64,000 nucleotides of DNA from Polyangium fumosum (GTDB lineage: Bacteria > Myxococcota_A > Polyangia > Polyangiales > Polyangiaceae): the NCBI RefSeq assembly GCF_005144585.1, contig NZ_SSMQ01000069.1, positions 1 to 64,000 of the forward strand, read 5' to 3'. Below are positions 16,183-25,054 of this stretch, piece by piece (positions within the stretch are counted from its first letter, which is position 1; each line of letters opens with the position of its first letter). A program made the translations under genes and the position numbers. The notes under the pieces are model-generated. The model had not been told where the DNA came from. It was given only the letters and a program-made list of their open reading frames with translations, and did no database searches.

Positions 16183-16255
16183 GCGGGACTAGCTCAGTTG
16201 GTAGAGCATCAGCTTCCCAAGCTGAGGGTCGCGAGTTCGAGCCTCGTGTCCCGCT
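16183..16255 (+). tRNA. tRNA-Gly (anticodon CCC)
   Basis: This is a 73-nt cloverleaf. The acceptor arm is GCGGGAC with GTCCCGC and discriminator U. The D-arm is AGCTCAGTTGGTAGAGC. The anticodon stem-loop CAGCTTCCCAAGCTG has loop TTCCCAA, giving anticodon CCC (reads GGG, Gly). The T-arm contains GTTCGAGC. The 3' CCA is not encoded, as is usual here. It is monocistronic, with its own promoter and terminator. Confidence 0.95.
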
Positions 16256-16295
16256 CCGAAGCAAAAGTCGTGGTGTCCTGGGAAGACAACACGCA

Positions 16296-16335
16296 AGCAG
16301 CAAACGTGGCGGCTCCGGCCGCCACGCTGCTTTTG
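16296..16335 (+). terminator. Rho-independent terminator after tRNA-Gly
   Basis: GCAGC and CGTGGCGG pair with CCGCCACG and GCTGC around a CTCCGG loop, followed by TTTT. The stem is strong, and it begins 41 nt after the tRNA. The remaining 150 bp before the flippase gene shows no gene. Confidence 0.85.
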
Positions 16336-16485
16336 TGGTCCTGAGAGGGCGTTGCCCACGCGTCGCGAGCGGAGCCGCGCAGCAGCCCGCGGAGCCCGCT
16401 CGGACAAGCCCGAGCGCTCGCACGACGCGCGAGGACCTCGAGCATCGAAGCGTCAGTCCGCTGTCGCGGAGCGGGGGCGCGCAGG

Positions 16486-17934
16486 ATGCACCAGGGACAA
16501 AGGGTGGCGTGGAACGCCGCCTTGATGATCGCAAAGCAGGCCATCATGGCCGTCCTGAGCATCGTCTACGTGGGCTACCTGGCGCGAAGGCTGGGCGTGG
16601 CCGCGTGGGGGGAGCTGCAGGCGTCGCTGGCGATCACGTCGATGGCCGCCGTGGTCGCCGGCCTGGGGGTGCGCGGGTATCTCGCGCGCGAGATCGCGGT
16701 GACGCCGGAGCTCGGGCCGAGGCACCTCGGCGCGGCGCTCGTCGTGCGCGGCGCGATGGGCACGACGACGCTGCTCTGCGCGACGTGGTTCACGCTGGCG
16801 ACACGAGCGGGGGAGGGCGCGACGCTCGTGGTGATCGCGGCCGCGTCGCAGCTCGCCACGATCCTCTACACGACGATGTGGCTGAGCTTCGAAGCGCACG
16901 AGCGCTTCCAGTACATCCTGTACGTCGAGCTCGGCGCGCGGCTCTTCGTGATCGGGCTCTCGGTGGCGCTCGTCGCGTCGGGCTTCGGCGTGCTCGCGGC
17001 GGCAGGCGCGCTCGCGCTCGGCAACGCGATCGAGCTCGTGCTGACGTACCACTTCCTGCGCAAGCGGCTCTATCAGCCGAGGCTCGAAGTGGGCCTCGGC
17101 GAGCTCGTGGCCATCGCGAAGAAGAGCATCCCGCTCGGGCTCATCGGCGCGCTGCTCGGCGTGATCCGGCAGGCCGATCGCGTGATCCTGCGCTGGCTCG
17201 ACGGCGAGGCGGCGGTCGGCGTGTTCAGCGCGGCGTGGGTGCTCATCGAGCAGCTCGAGCTGATCTCCGATCTCGTGCTCGGCGCCGCGTTCGCGGCCGG
17301 GATGCGGCTCTACGCGCACGATCAGGCAGGCTTCGTGAAGCTCTTTCGAACGGCGCTCGTGGTGGCGACGGCGCTCGGGCTCCCGCTCGCCACGGGCGTG
17401 AGCCTCGTGGCGCCGGACGTGGTCGCGCTCGTGTACGAGGGGCGCGACTTCGCAGGGACGTCGGACGTGCTCCGGGTGCTCGCATGGCACGTGCCGGCGA
17501 CGTTCGCGTTCCAGGTCGCGGCGCTGCCGCTGCTCGCGTCGAAGCGCGAACGACATCTCGGCGCGGTGCTCGGTCCGGCGCTCGTGGCGAACGTCGTGCT
17601 CGACATGTGGCTCGTGCCGCGGCACGGCGCGCTCGGAGCGGCATTCGCGGCGCTCGTGACGTCCGTGGGCACGCTCTTCGCGACGGGGATCCTCGTGCTG
17701 CGGTACGTGCGCGAAGCGCCGATCGGGCGGCTCGGCGGCGCCACGCTCGCGACGGTGGTCATGAGTTTCGTCGCGCTCGTCGCGCTGAAGACGCTGGGGC
17801 TCTGGGCCGCGGTGATCGCAGGCGCGATCACGCACGCGGGGCTGCTCCTCGCGCTCCGCGTGGTGACGATCGCAGAGGTCCGCGCGCTCGCGCGGCGCAA
17901 ACCGGAGAAGAACCGAGAAGCCGCAGCGACGTGA
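16486..17934 (+). CDS. Polysaccharide flippase (Wzx/MVF/MATE-like)
   Basis: This 482-residue inner-membrane protein has about 12-14 hydrophobic segments from residue 10 to 465. The pattern matches the polysaccharide biosynthesis/MurJ-like flippase superfamily: an N-terminal NAALMIAKQAIMAVLSIVYV helix pair, basic cytoplasmic loops (FLRKRLYQPRLEV) and a central GVIRQADRVILRWLDGEAAV typical of Wzx. It should move lipid-linked oligosaccharide across the inner membrane. No glycosyltransferase genes are adjacent, so it is an isolated locus. The start is the first ATG, with no strong ribosome-binding site. The basic C-terminal tail (ARRKPEKNREAAAT) is short. Confidence 0.8.
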   Translation: MHQGQRVAWNAALMIAKQAIMAVLSIVYVGYLARRLGVAAWGELQASLAITSMAAVVAGLGVRGYLAREIAVTPELGPRHLGAALVVRGAMGTTTLLCATWFTLATRAGEGATLVVIAAASQLATILYTTMWLSFEAHERFQYILYVELGARLFVIGLSVALVASGFGVLAAAGALALGNAIELVLTYHFLRKRLYQPRLEVGLGELVAIAKKSIPLGLIGALLGVIRQADRVILRWLDGEAAVGVFSAAWVLIEQLELISDLVLGAAFAAGMRLYAHDQAGFVKLFRTALVVATALGLPLATGVSLVAPDVVALVYEGRDFAGTSDVLRVLAWHVPATFAFQVAALPLLASKRERHLGAVLGPALVANVVLDMWLVPRHGALGAAFAALVTSVGTLFATGILVLRYVREAPIGRLGGATLATVVMSFVALVALKTLGLWAAVIAGAITHAGLLLALRVVTIAEVRALARRKPEKNREAAAT

Positions 17935-18294
17935 GGCGCGGAGGCGCGGACGGACTTCGTTCGCGTGAAACGCGCGTGCTCTTCGCGCGAGATGCGCCCC
18001 GCGGACGGCGCGCGCAGCACCCCGAACATCGCGCGCCGTCCCGCCTCGTTCTCACGTTTGGATCGAGCAAGCGAGCCTACGAATGACGCTGGCGAGCGAG
18101 GGAGCTTGCGCCATGATGCTCTCGTGGCGGAGGGGGGGGAGTTCAAGGTGCGACCAAGGCGGAGGCGCGATCGCGGTCCGAGCCGAGCACGCACGATGGA
18201 CAGGCGATCGCGCACGGCGGCGCCGCTCTCGGCGAGGTGGCCCTTCCCCGCGTCGAGGGCGGGTTCACGCGGGAGCTTGCCGGAGCGGCTGCCG

Positions 18295-19671
18295 ATGGGC
18301 GCCGGGGGCTACGAGCTCGTCGCGCAGCTCGGCAGCGGCGGGATGGCGGAGGTCTTCCTCGCGCGGCGGCGAGGGCTCTACGCCACCGAGCACACGGTGG
18401 TCGTGAAGCGGCTGCGCGACGAGTTTCGCGCGGCGCCGGCGGTGGTGAAGATGTTCGCGTGGGAGGCGTGGATCTCGGCGCGTCTCCGCCATCCGAACAT
18501 CGTGCGGTTCTACGATTTCGTGTCGCACCGCGGACGGGATCACCTCGTGCTCGAGCACGTGCGTGGCCCCGATCTCGCGACGCTCGGGCGCACGCTGCAA
18601 GCGACCGGTCGATCGTTCCCGTTCGGCGTTGTGATCGAGGTGGGCGCCGCGGCCGCACGCGCGCTCGCGCACGCCCACGCGCTGGAGGACGACGACGGCG
18701 TGCCGATCGGGCTCGTCCATCGCGACGTGAGCCCGCAGAACATCCTCGTGTCCGTCGACGGCGAGATCAAGCTGATCGATTTCGGCGTGGCGAAGACGAC
18801 GAGCGCGCACGTGCCACGCGACACGGCGCCCGGTCTGGTGAAGGGGAAAATGGGGTACATCGCGCCGGAACATCTGCGCGGGCAGCCGCTCGACGCGCGC
18901 GGCGACGTGTACGCGCTCGGCGTGGTGCTCTTCGAGATGCTGACGGGGCGCCCGCTCTTCCGGCGCGGCGCGGACGTGGAGATGATCCGGCAAGCGCTCG
19001 ACGCCGAGATCCCGCCGCTCGCGGCGCTGCGATGGGACTGCCCACCCGCGCTCGAAGCAGTGGTGCAGCGCGCGCTCGCGCAGGATCCGCGCGACCGGTT
19101 CGAGAGCGCGGCGGCGATGGAGCAGGCGCTCCGCGCAGCGGGGTCCGCGCTCTCGGTCGAAGGCGGTCCGGCAGCGCTGGCGGAGCTCGCCGAGCTCGCG
19201 CGCGAGGTGTACGAGGGCGAACAAGTGAGCGCGCCGGATACATGGCGGGAGCCGATGTCGCCTCCGTTGGTGACGTCGCCCGCGAGGTCGGCGCCGATCG
19301 AGGATCCTCCCGCGGAGGACACGCGGCCCGAAGGGGTGCGGCGCGCACGGATCGTGACATGCGAGCCGGGCGAGATCGTCGCCGCGACGAGCGCGCGGTG
19401 CGACGCGACACGGCCCGAGGTGCCTTTGCAGGTCGACGAGGCCGCGACGATCATCGCGGCCCCGCCGCTGCTCCGGCACCGCGCGTTCTCGTCGCGCATC
19501 GTGCCGCTCGTGGTCGCGTTCGTGATGGGCCTGCTCGTCGCGGCGGCCGCGCGCGGCAGCACGCTGCCCGAGGGCGTGGATCGGGCGCGCGACGCGGCCC
19601 CGGGATCGAGGACGATGCATCGGACGTCGCAGATCGATCTCGACGGGAACGCTTCGTGCACAAACGAATGA
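18295..19671 (+). CDS. Receptor-type Ser/Thr protein kinase
   Basis: This 458-residue protein has an N-terminal kinase domain (about 5-275) with all catalytic motifs: G-loop LGSGGMAEVF, the Lys in VVVKRL, HRDVSPQN, DFG and an APE-like IAPEHL. One transmembrane helix near the C terminus (PLVVAFVMGLLVAAAA, about 407-425) leaves only a short tail outside. This places the kinase in the cytoplasm, anchored by its C-terminal part. An intrinsically disordered juxtamembrane linker (about 300-400) holds many Asp/Glu and Ser/Thr. The ATG with GGAG 9 nt upstream is used; an in-frame ATG at 18196 would add 33 basic residues. The 360-bp stretch before this start shows no other gene. Confidence 0.85.
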   Translation: MGAGGYELVAQLGSGGMAEVFLARRRGLYATEHTVVVKRLRDEFRAAPAVVKMFAWEAWISARLRHPNIVRFYDFVSHRGRDHLVLEHVRGPDLATLGRTLQATGRSFPFGVVIEVGAAAARALAHAHALEDDDGVPIGLVHRDVSPQNILVSVDGEIKLIDFGVAKTTSAHVPRDTAPGLVKGKMGYIAPEHLRGQPLDARGDVYALGVVLFEMLTGRPLFRRGADVEMIRQALDAEIPPLAALRWDCPPALEAVVQRALAQDPRDRFESAAAMEQALRAAGSALSVEGGPAALAELAELAREVYEGEQVSAPDTWREPMSPPLVTSPARSAPIEDPPAEDTRPEGVRRARIVTCEPGEIVAATSARCDATRPEVPLQVDEAATIIAAPPLLRHRAFSSRIVPLVVAFVMGLLVAAAARGSTLPEGVDRARDAAPGSRTMHRTSQIDLDGNASCTNE

Positions 19672-19741
19672 AACGCGCCCCGCGCAGGACTCCTCCCGCG
19701 GCGGGGCGCGCCTCCGATCCACGTACGCTGGCGACGCGGAT

Positions 19742-19999
19742 CTAGGCGGTACGACGGCTCGTGGCGATGTTGTAGATCGCGAGAAGCAGGATCGCGCCGA
19801 TGATCGACATGATGAAGCCACCGGTCGACTGGTACGACGCGTAGATCCCGAGCGCGCGTCCGAGGAAGCCGCCCAGGAGCGCGCCGCCGATGCCGAGCAA
19901 CACCGTGATGATGAACCCCCCGGGCTCGCGACCCGGCGTCAGGAGCTTCGCGATGACGCCTACGACGAGGCCAAACAGAATCCAGAGCAGAATCGACAT
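19742..19999 (-). CDS. GlsB/YeaQ/YmgE-type small membrane protein
   Basis: This 85-residue protein has three hydrophobic helices. It carries the family signature of the transglycosylase-associated (GlsB/YeaQ) group: FGLVVGVIAKLLTPGREPGG, then a Gly-rich helix (GIGGALLGGFLG) and a C-terminal helix (IIGAILLLAIY). Function is poorly known; members are often stress-induced envelope proteins. A Shine-Dalgarno AGGAG precedes the ATG by 4-5 nt. It is convergent with the kinase gene, with 70 bp between them. Confidence 0.85.
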   Translation of the reverse strand: MSILLWILFGLVVGVIAKLLTPGREPGGFIITVLLGIGGALLGGFLGRALGIYASYQSTGGFIMSIIGAILLLAIYNIATSRRTA

Positions 20000-20147
20000 G
20001 CTCTCCTAACCTTCCTCTCGCGCGGCACGCGCGGCGCACACGTCGTGCCGCGCAGGCGGGGTAACGCCGCGAGGACGTCCGCCCGCATTCCCCCTATGCA
20101 GCCTGCGTGCCGGGCAGAGCGTGCACGCCGTCGCGGCAATACGAATC

Positions 20148-20657
20148 TCAGGGTTTTTCCGGATCCACCCTGCTTTCCACAGGCGCCGCATCACAAGGGG
20201 GCGTGTTCTCTGTCCCGCACGCAGGTGCGTCCCCCGGGCTCGTGGGCCCACCATGCCCAGGGCCGTAGCCGTGCGAGGAGCCGTAGCCTTGATCGATCGC
20301 ATCGCCACGCGTGCGCGCGCGGCGCGACGTGCTTCGTCGCTTGGCATGCGCGCGCATCTGGATCTCGTGCGCGCCCGCCGGCAACGTACTGGTGACGAGC
20401 TCGGCGCCGCACGCGCATCGCGGCGCGGCCGTCGCGCCGTCCGCGGCCACGACGAGGAAGACGCGGCTGCACTGGGGGCAACGGAACACGTGCCCCACCG
20501 AGGGGATCACCTGGCCCTCCACGGGGGATCGTGTCGCGCCGGTTCGCCCGGGGTCCTTGCCCTCCGAGCCGGAATTCGATGATGTGTGTGTTGTGCTGGA
20601 CATGAGATCCGAGGGTTCAGCACGTCCGGTGCCATCCGCCTCGTGCGTCCCGATCAC
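20148..20657 (-). CDS. Zinc-ribbon protein, unknown function
   Basis: This 169-residue protein has a polar Ser/Thr-rich N terminus, a central zinc ribbon (CPQCSRVF ... RCACGAEL, about 60-87) and a low-complexity Gly/His/Pro-rich tail. No enzyme motif is seen. GTG is used because GGAG lies 6 nt upstream; the internal ATG at codon 19 (MSSTTHT) is an alternative. It follows otsA in the same direction by 39 bp, so the two may share a transcript. The 148 bp between it and the GlsB-like gene hold G+C-rich inverted repeats but no gene. Confidence 0.55.
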   Translation of the reverse strand: MIGTHEADGTGRAEPSDLMSSTTHTSSNSGSEGKDPGRTGATRSPVEGQVIPSVGHVFRCPQCSRVFLVVAADGATAAPRCACGAELVTSTLPAGAHEIQMRAHAKRRSTSRRARTRGDAIDQGYGSSHGYGPGHGGPTSPGDAPACGTENTPPCDAAPVESRVDPEKP

Positions 20658-20696
20658 GGCGGCTCCGTCTGCGCACGATGCGCACGAGGGACCTCG

Positions 20697-22148
20697 TCAG
20701 CGCGCGCGTGTGACACGCACGGACGCAGCAAGGCGAGTCTCCCGTGCCTGCGCAGGTGCGTGCTCCTGCGTGACCTGTTCGAGCCGCGCGAGGAAGCCCG
20801 AGGCCCACGTTTCGACGGAGAGTCGGGAGACCCTGGCCTTCAACGCGGCCATCCGCGTGCTGTCGTTCGCCGTCTCCGGCGCGAGGGCCACGTGCCCGAT
20901 CGCCGAGCCGAGTCCCTCTTCGTCGTAGGGGTTGACGAGGTGCGCCTCGGGGAGCACGTCGGCCGCGCCCGCGGTCATGCTCAGCAAGAGCCGGCCGTTC
21001 GGCCTCGGCCGCGTGGCGATGTACTCGAAGGCAACGAGGTTCATGCCGTCGCGCTTCGGCGTGACGATCGCGGCGTCGGCCGCGAGGTAATACGCGGCGA
21101 GCTCGTGCGCGTCCAAGGTCCGCGCGAAGAGGTGCACGGGCTTTCTCCGAGGCCCGCCGAAGCGGCCCTGGATGCGGCCGACCGTGGCCTCGATCCGCTG
21201 CCGGAGGTCACGATACGCCGCCACCGTCTCGCGGCTCGGCACGCCGATCTGCACGAGCGTGACGCGCTCACGGACCTCGGAGCTCTGCTCGAGCAGCCGC
21301 TCGAAGGCTTCGAGCCGCTCGACGATGCCCTTCGCGTAGTCCATGCGATCGACCGAGAGCAGCACGCGGCCGCCGCCGAGCTCCGAGGTGATGTGCACGG
21401 CCTCCGCGGCCACGCTCTCGTCGCGCCCGAGCGAGGCCCAACCCTCGACGTCGATGCCGATCGGCCACGCTTCGATCCGCGCGTGACGCGCGCCTCGCGG
21501 GACGACGATGCCTTCCTCTTCGTTCACGTGCGCGACGCCGAGCTCGTCGAGCGTGTCGCGGAAGGCGCGCACGTACCGCGGCACGTGCAGGCCCACGAGA
21601 TCCGCGCCGAGCAGCCCCTCGACGAGCTCGGAGGCCCAGGGCAGCACACGCAGGTTCTCGGCGACGGGCCAGGGGATGTGCCAGAAGAAGCCGATCGTGA
21701 GGTCAGGCCTGCGCGCCCGGAGCAGGGCAGGGACGAGCGCGAGCTGGTAGTCGTGGATCCACACGACAGCGCCCGGAGGCGCGTGCTCGGCCGCGACCTC
21801 CGCGGCCGCGCGGCACACCTCGAAGTAAGCGCGTGCCTGCTCGGCGCGGAAACGACACACCTCGACGAAGCCGTGCGAGAGCGGCCAGAGCGCGCCGTTC
21901 GAGGCGCCTGCATACCAGGCCGCGCGAGTCTCCGAAGAGAGGGAGAGGGCACGAACGCGGAAGGGTAGCTCGCTCGCTTCGCAAGCGTCCCGGTCGGCGC
22001 CCGCCGCGATCCAGGTGCCGCGTGACCTGCGCATGAGCGGCAGGAGCGCGGAGATCAAGCCGCCTGGCGCGCGGACGATGCCGTTCGGCGTACGCACGAA
22101 CGGCGCCCGCGCGCTCACGATGACCAGGCGGGGGGAGCGGGTTTTCAT
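20697..22148 (-). CDS. otsA: Trehalose-6-phosphate synthase (GT20)
   Basis: This 483-residue GT20 retaining glycosyltransferase joins UDP- or other NDP-glucose and glucose-6-phosphate, the first step of trehalose synthesis. It shows [10 protein letters not shown] near the N terminus, [34 protein letters not shown] and the nucleotide-binding [16 protein letters not shown]. The length is typical of OtsA without a fused phosphatase. No otsB is adjacent. A glucosylglycerol-phosphate synthase is possible, since the two families share these motifs. Trehalose fits desiccation- and spore-forming life in soil bacteria. It starts at ATG, divergent from the signal-peptide protein gene at 22274. Confidence 0.88.
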   Translation of the reverse strand: MKTRSPRLVIVSARAPFVRTPNGIVRAPGGLISALLPLMRRSRGTWIAAGADRDACEASELPFRVRALSLSSETRAAWYAGASNGALWPLSHGFVEVCRFRAEQARAYFEVCRAAAEVAAEHAPPGAVVWIHDYQLALVPALLRARRPDLTIGFFWHIPWPVAENLRVLPWASELVEGLLGADLVGLHVPRYVRAFRDTLDELGVAHVNEEEGIVVPRGARHARIEAWPIGIDVEGWASLGRDESVAAEAVHITSELGGGRVLLSVDRMDYAKGIVERLEAFERLLEQSSEVRERVTLVQIGVPSRETVAAYRDLRQRIEATVGRIQGRFGGPRRKPVHLFARTLDAHELAAYYLAADAAIVTPKRDGMNLVAFEYIATRPRPNGRLLLSMTAGAADVLPEAHLVNPYDEEGLGSAIGHVALAPETANDSTRMAALKARVSRLSVETWASGFLARLEQVTQEHAPAQARETRLAASVRVTRAR

Positions 22149-22273
22149 GAGATCTGCCCATGCGAAAGCAATGCCGTCGTGGGCGGTCTCGCGGTCGAAG
22201 CGCCGCGCGGCGCGGGATTTGCTCGATGCGCCTGCTCGTGTGGTAGGGTCGGAGTTCGAGGAGATTACGTCCC

Positions 22274-23311
22274 GTGCGCCTCCATCGTCTCGCTCCGCTC
22301 GCCGCCGCCGCCACCGTCGCGCTCGCGCTCCTTTCGCCGAGGACTGCTTCCTCGCAGACGGCCGAGGAGAAGGCGGCCGCGCGCTCCCTGGCGCAACAAG
22401 GCGCCGAGGCCCTGCAAAAGAAGGACTACGCCGAGGCGATCGATCTCCTCGGTCGCGCCGAGGCGATCATCCACGCGCCGCCGCACCTGCTCCTCATCGG
22501 GCGCGGGCAGGTGGGTCTCGGCAAGCTGGTCGCCGCGCGCGAGTCGTTCCTCAAGATCATCCGCGAGGAGCTGCCCGCGAGCGCGCCCGCCGCGTTCAAG
22601 CGAGCCCAGGAGGACGCGAGGACCGAGCTCGCTGCGATCGAGCCCCGCATCGGCTCGCTGCGCATCGTGCTCACCGGTCCAGGCGCGGCCGATCCGTCGA
22701 AGGTAACGGTCAAGCTCGACGAGCAGGGCGTCACGTCCGCGCTCATCGGTGTGCACCGGCCGATCGATCCGGGCAAACACGTGGTGACCGCGACCGCGGC
22801 CGGACGAAGCCCCGTCACGCAAGAGGTCTCGCTCGGCGACGGCGAGAAGAAAGAAGTGTCGCTCGAAGTGGAGGCGCCGACGGCGGGCGCAGCGTCGCCG
22901 GACGGCAGCGGACAAACCGACGTGGGCAGCGGGCCGACGGGCCCGGAGAAGCCGCAAGGCACGAGCCCGCTGAAGTACGTGGGCATCGCGGGCATGGGCC
23001 TCGGCGGCGCGGGGATCATCGCCGGGACGATCTTCACGGTGATGTTCGTGAGCAAGTCGGGCGATGCGGACGCGGCGTTCAAAGCCTGTCCGAAGCCGTG
23101 TCCCACGGACCAACAGGCGAACATCACGGCGCTGGACGAGGCGGCAGCCTCGCGCGGGACGGGCGCGATCGTGGGCTTCGCGGCAGGCGCGGCGCTGGCC
23201 GGCGCCGGCGTCGCGTTGTTCCTGATCGGGGGCAAGCAGGACAAACCCGCAGGCGCGAGCGTCGTGCCGTACGTCGCGCCGAACGGCGCTGGGCTCGTCG
23301 GTCGGTTCTGA
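22274..23311 (+). CDS. Exported TPR/PEGA-like protein with two membrane helices
   Basis: This 345-residue protein has a signal peptide (LAPLAAAATVALALLSPRTASS) followed by a TPR-like helical region (about 30-115; GAEALQKKDYAEAIDLLGRA), then a PEGA-like beta domain (about 120-200; GSLRIVLTGPG ... IDPGKHVVTATAAGRSP). A Gly/Pro linker and two hydrophobic helices (about 238-258 and 295-320) flank a Cys pair (CPKPCP). This architecture is common among myxobacterial envelope proteins; the role is unknown. The GTG start lies 10 nt after GAGGAG. A palindromic terminator-like repeat follows its stop. Confidence 0.7.
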   Translation: MRLHRLAPLAAAATVALALLSPRTASSQTAEEKAAARSLAQQGAEALQKKDYAEAIDLLGRAEAIIHAPPHLLLIGRGQVGLGKLVAARESFLKIIREELPASAPAAFKRAQEDARTELAAIEPRIGSLRIVLTGPGAADPSKVTVKLDEQGVTSALIGVHRPIDPGKHVVTATAAGRSPVTQEVSLGDGEKKEVSLEVEAPTAGAASPDGSGQTDVGSGPTGPEKPQGTSPLKYVGIAGMGLGGAGIIAGTIFTVMFVSKSGDADAAFKACPKPCPTDQQANITALDEAAASRGTGAIVGFAAGAALAGAGVALFLIGGKQDKPAGASVVPYVAPNGAGLVGRF

Positions 23312-23315
23312 TCGA

Positions 23316-23356
23316 CCTCACCCCCGGCCCCTCTCCCAGCGGAGAGGGGTGAGGGG
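23316..23356. terminator. Palindromic repeat between convergent genes
   Basis: CCTCACCCC and CCCCTCTCC pair with GGAGAGGGG and TGAGG around a short AGC loop. It lies 4 bp after one stop and 19 bp before the opposite stop, so it can end transcription in both directions. Sequences of the form CTCACCCC...GGGTGAGG occur as repeats in many bacterial genomes. Confidence 0.65.
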
Positions 23357-23375
23357 CGCTGGTTTTCCGAGTCGT

Positions 23376-24860
23376 TCAGTACCCGAAGTCGCCGCCCGTC
23401 GTTCCGCCCTTGTTCGGCTTGTTCGTCGACGTCGCGGAGGGCTTGGGGAGAGGGCCGCCGAGCTTCGTGGATGGGGTCCCGAGCGGCGCAGTCGAGGTGG
23501 TCGTGGTCGGCGCCGCGCTCGCGGCGGGCTCCGCTGTCTTTGCGTCCGGCGGCGTGGGGTCGACGTCCGCGGCGCTCGTCGTCGGCGGCGGGGCCGGTGT
23601 GGCCGCGGTCGTCGGGACAGGCGGGGCGACGCTCGCCGACGGGATCGAGCCTCCGGCTTGCGTCGAGTCTTTCTTGCCGAGCATCAGGTACCCGGCGACG
23701 CCGAGGCCCGAGAGCAAGACCAGCCCGACGAGCCCGCCCACGACCGCGCCCGCGCGGGAAGGCTTCGGCGTGGCCGCGCCCGAGGTGTGGCCCCACGCGT
23801 TCGCCGTGCCTTGCGAGCCGTCGAGCGAGGCGCCGGTTTGTCCAGTCGTGCCCATGCCGGGCACGCCGGGCGGCTGCGTTGTCATCCCGACGCCCGGGAT
23901 CACGCCGGGCAGCGGCGTCGCCGTCAGCGGGCCCGGGGCGACGAGCGCGCCAGGCGGTTGCGTCGCCAAACGCGCGCCGGGGGGGATGCTTTGTCCACCA
24001 CGCGCGGCTTGCCAGGCGAGGAGCGTCTCCTTGAACTCGGCGCACGACTGGAAGCGGTGCACCTGCTCGCGGGCCATGGCGCGCTGGATGATCAGGGAGA
24101 ACTCGGGATCGAGGTCCGGGACGAACTGCTGCGGCGGAGGCGGGAGTTCGAGCGCGATCTTGAAAAGCAGCTCGTTGAAGGTCTCGGCGCGGAAGGGGAC
24201 CTGTCCCGTCGTCGCCTGGTAGAGCACGACGCCGAGCGCATAGATGTCGCTGCGCGCATCGACGACGGCCATACCGCGCGCTTGCTCGGGCGACATGTAG
24301 TACGGCGTGCCGACGACGGAGCCGGCCCGCGTCACGTTCATCTCTTCGCCGCCGATCTGCGAGAACTTCGAGACGCCGAAGTCGAGGATCTTGATGAAGT
24401 CGGCGCGGCCCGCCTTGTTCGGCAGGATGAAGATGTTGTCGGGCTTGAGATCCCGATGGATGATCCCCGCGGCGTGCGCAGCGCCGAGCGCGTCGAGGAC
24501 CTGCGACATGAGCGGGATGCTCTGCGCCGGCGCGAGGCGGCCGGAGCGCTTGATCCGCGCGCTCAAGGTCTCGCCGTCGAGGTACTCCATGACCATGTAG
24601 CGCGACTGGTCGGGGAGAACGCCGAGGTCGAGCACCTCGCAGATGTGCTCCGAGCCGATGCGCCCCGCGGCCTGCGCTTCGCGCTCGAACCGCGCGACGG
24701 TCTCGCCCGAGCCGGAGACGCTCGCGTGCAGGACCTTGATGGCGACGCGGCGCTTGATCCGCGTGTTCTCGCCCTCGAAGACCGCGCCCATCCCTCCCGT
24801 GCCGAGGAGACGGACGATGCGGTACTTGTCGTCGATGACTTGGCCGGGGGTGAGCGTCAT
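23376..24860 (-). CDS. PknB-type transmembrane Ser/Thr protein kinase
   Basis: This 494-residue protein has a full kinase domain (about 1-285): LGTGGMGAVFEG, VAIKVLH, HRDLKPDNIF, ILDFGVSK and SPEQARG. It is followed by a Pro/Gly-rich linker with repeated QPPG motifs (about 300-380), one transmembrane helix (GGLVGLVLLSGLGVAGYLML, about 395) and a disordered Pro/Thr/Ala-rich external tail ending in Gly-Asp-Phe-Gly-Tyr. No PASTA or sensor domain is seen, so the signal input is unknown. ATG is used (MTLTPGQVIDDKYRIV is the usual start context). It is divergent from the Hsp70-like gene. Confidence 0.88.
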   Translation of the reverse strand: MTLTPGQVIDDKYRIVRLLGTGGMGAVFEGENTRIKRRVAIKVLHASVSGSGETVARFEREAQAAGRIGSEHICEVLDLGVLPDQSRYMVMEYLDGETLSARIKRSGRLAPAQSIPLMSQVLDALGAAHAAGIIHRDLKPDNIFILPNKAGRADFIKILDFGVSKFSQIGGEEMNVTRAGSVVGTPYYMSPEQARGMAVVDARSDIYALGVVLYQATTGQVPFRAETFNELLFKIALELPPPPQQFVPDLDPEFSLIIQRAMAREQVHRFQSCAEFKETLLAWQAARGGQSIPPGARLATQPPGALVAPGPLTATPLPGVIPGVGMTTQPPGVPGMGTTGQTGASLDGSQGTANAWGHTSGAATPKPSRAGAVVGGLVGLVLLSGLGVAGYLMLGKKDSTQAGGSIPSASVAPPVPTTAATPAPPPTTSAADVDPTPPDAKTAEPAASAAPTTTTSTAPLGTPSTKLGGPLPKPSATSTNKPNKGGTTGGDFGY

Positions 24861-25014
24861 CGGATCATCGCTCGCGAGAAGCGGAAGGAATCCAACACGT
24901 CTCGAGCTTACCACGGGTGCCGGGCGCGAGCCCAGGAGGCGGGTGGGAGAAAAGGCGAGGGCGCCGGCAGGCCGCGGGCGTCGCCGCAGGGGTCGCGGAT
25001 GCCCGAAAGGGCCT

Positions 25015-25045
25015 TTGCCGACCGCCAGCGTGTTCGTGTTAAGGT
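25015..25045 (+). promoter_or_regulatory. Putative promoter with very short leader (Hsp70-like gene)
   Basis: TTGCCG (25015-25020), a 19-bp spacer and TAAGGT (25040-25045) end 9 nt before the ATG. No Shine-Dalgarno is seen between them. Confidence 0.35.
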
Positions 25046-25054
25046 CGCCCCCGT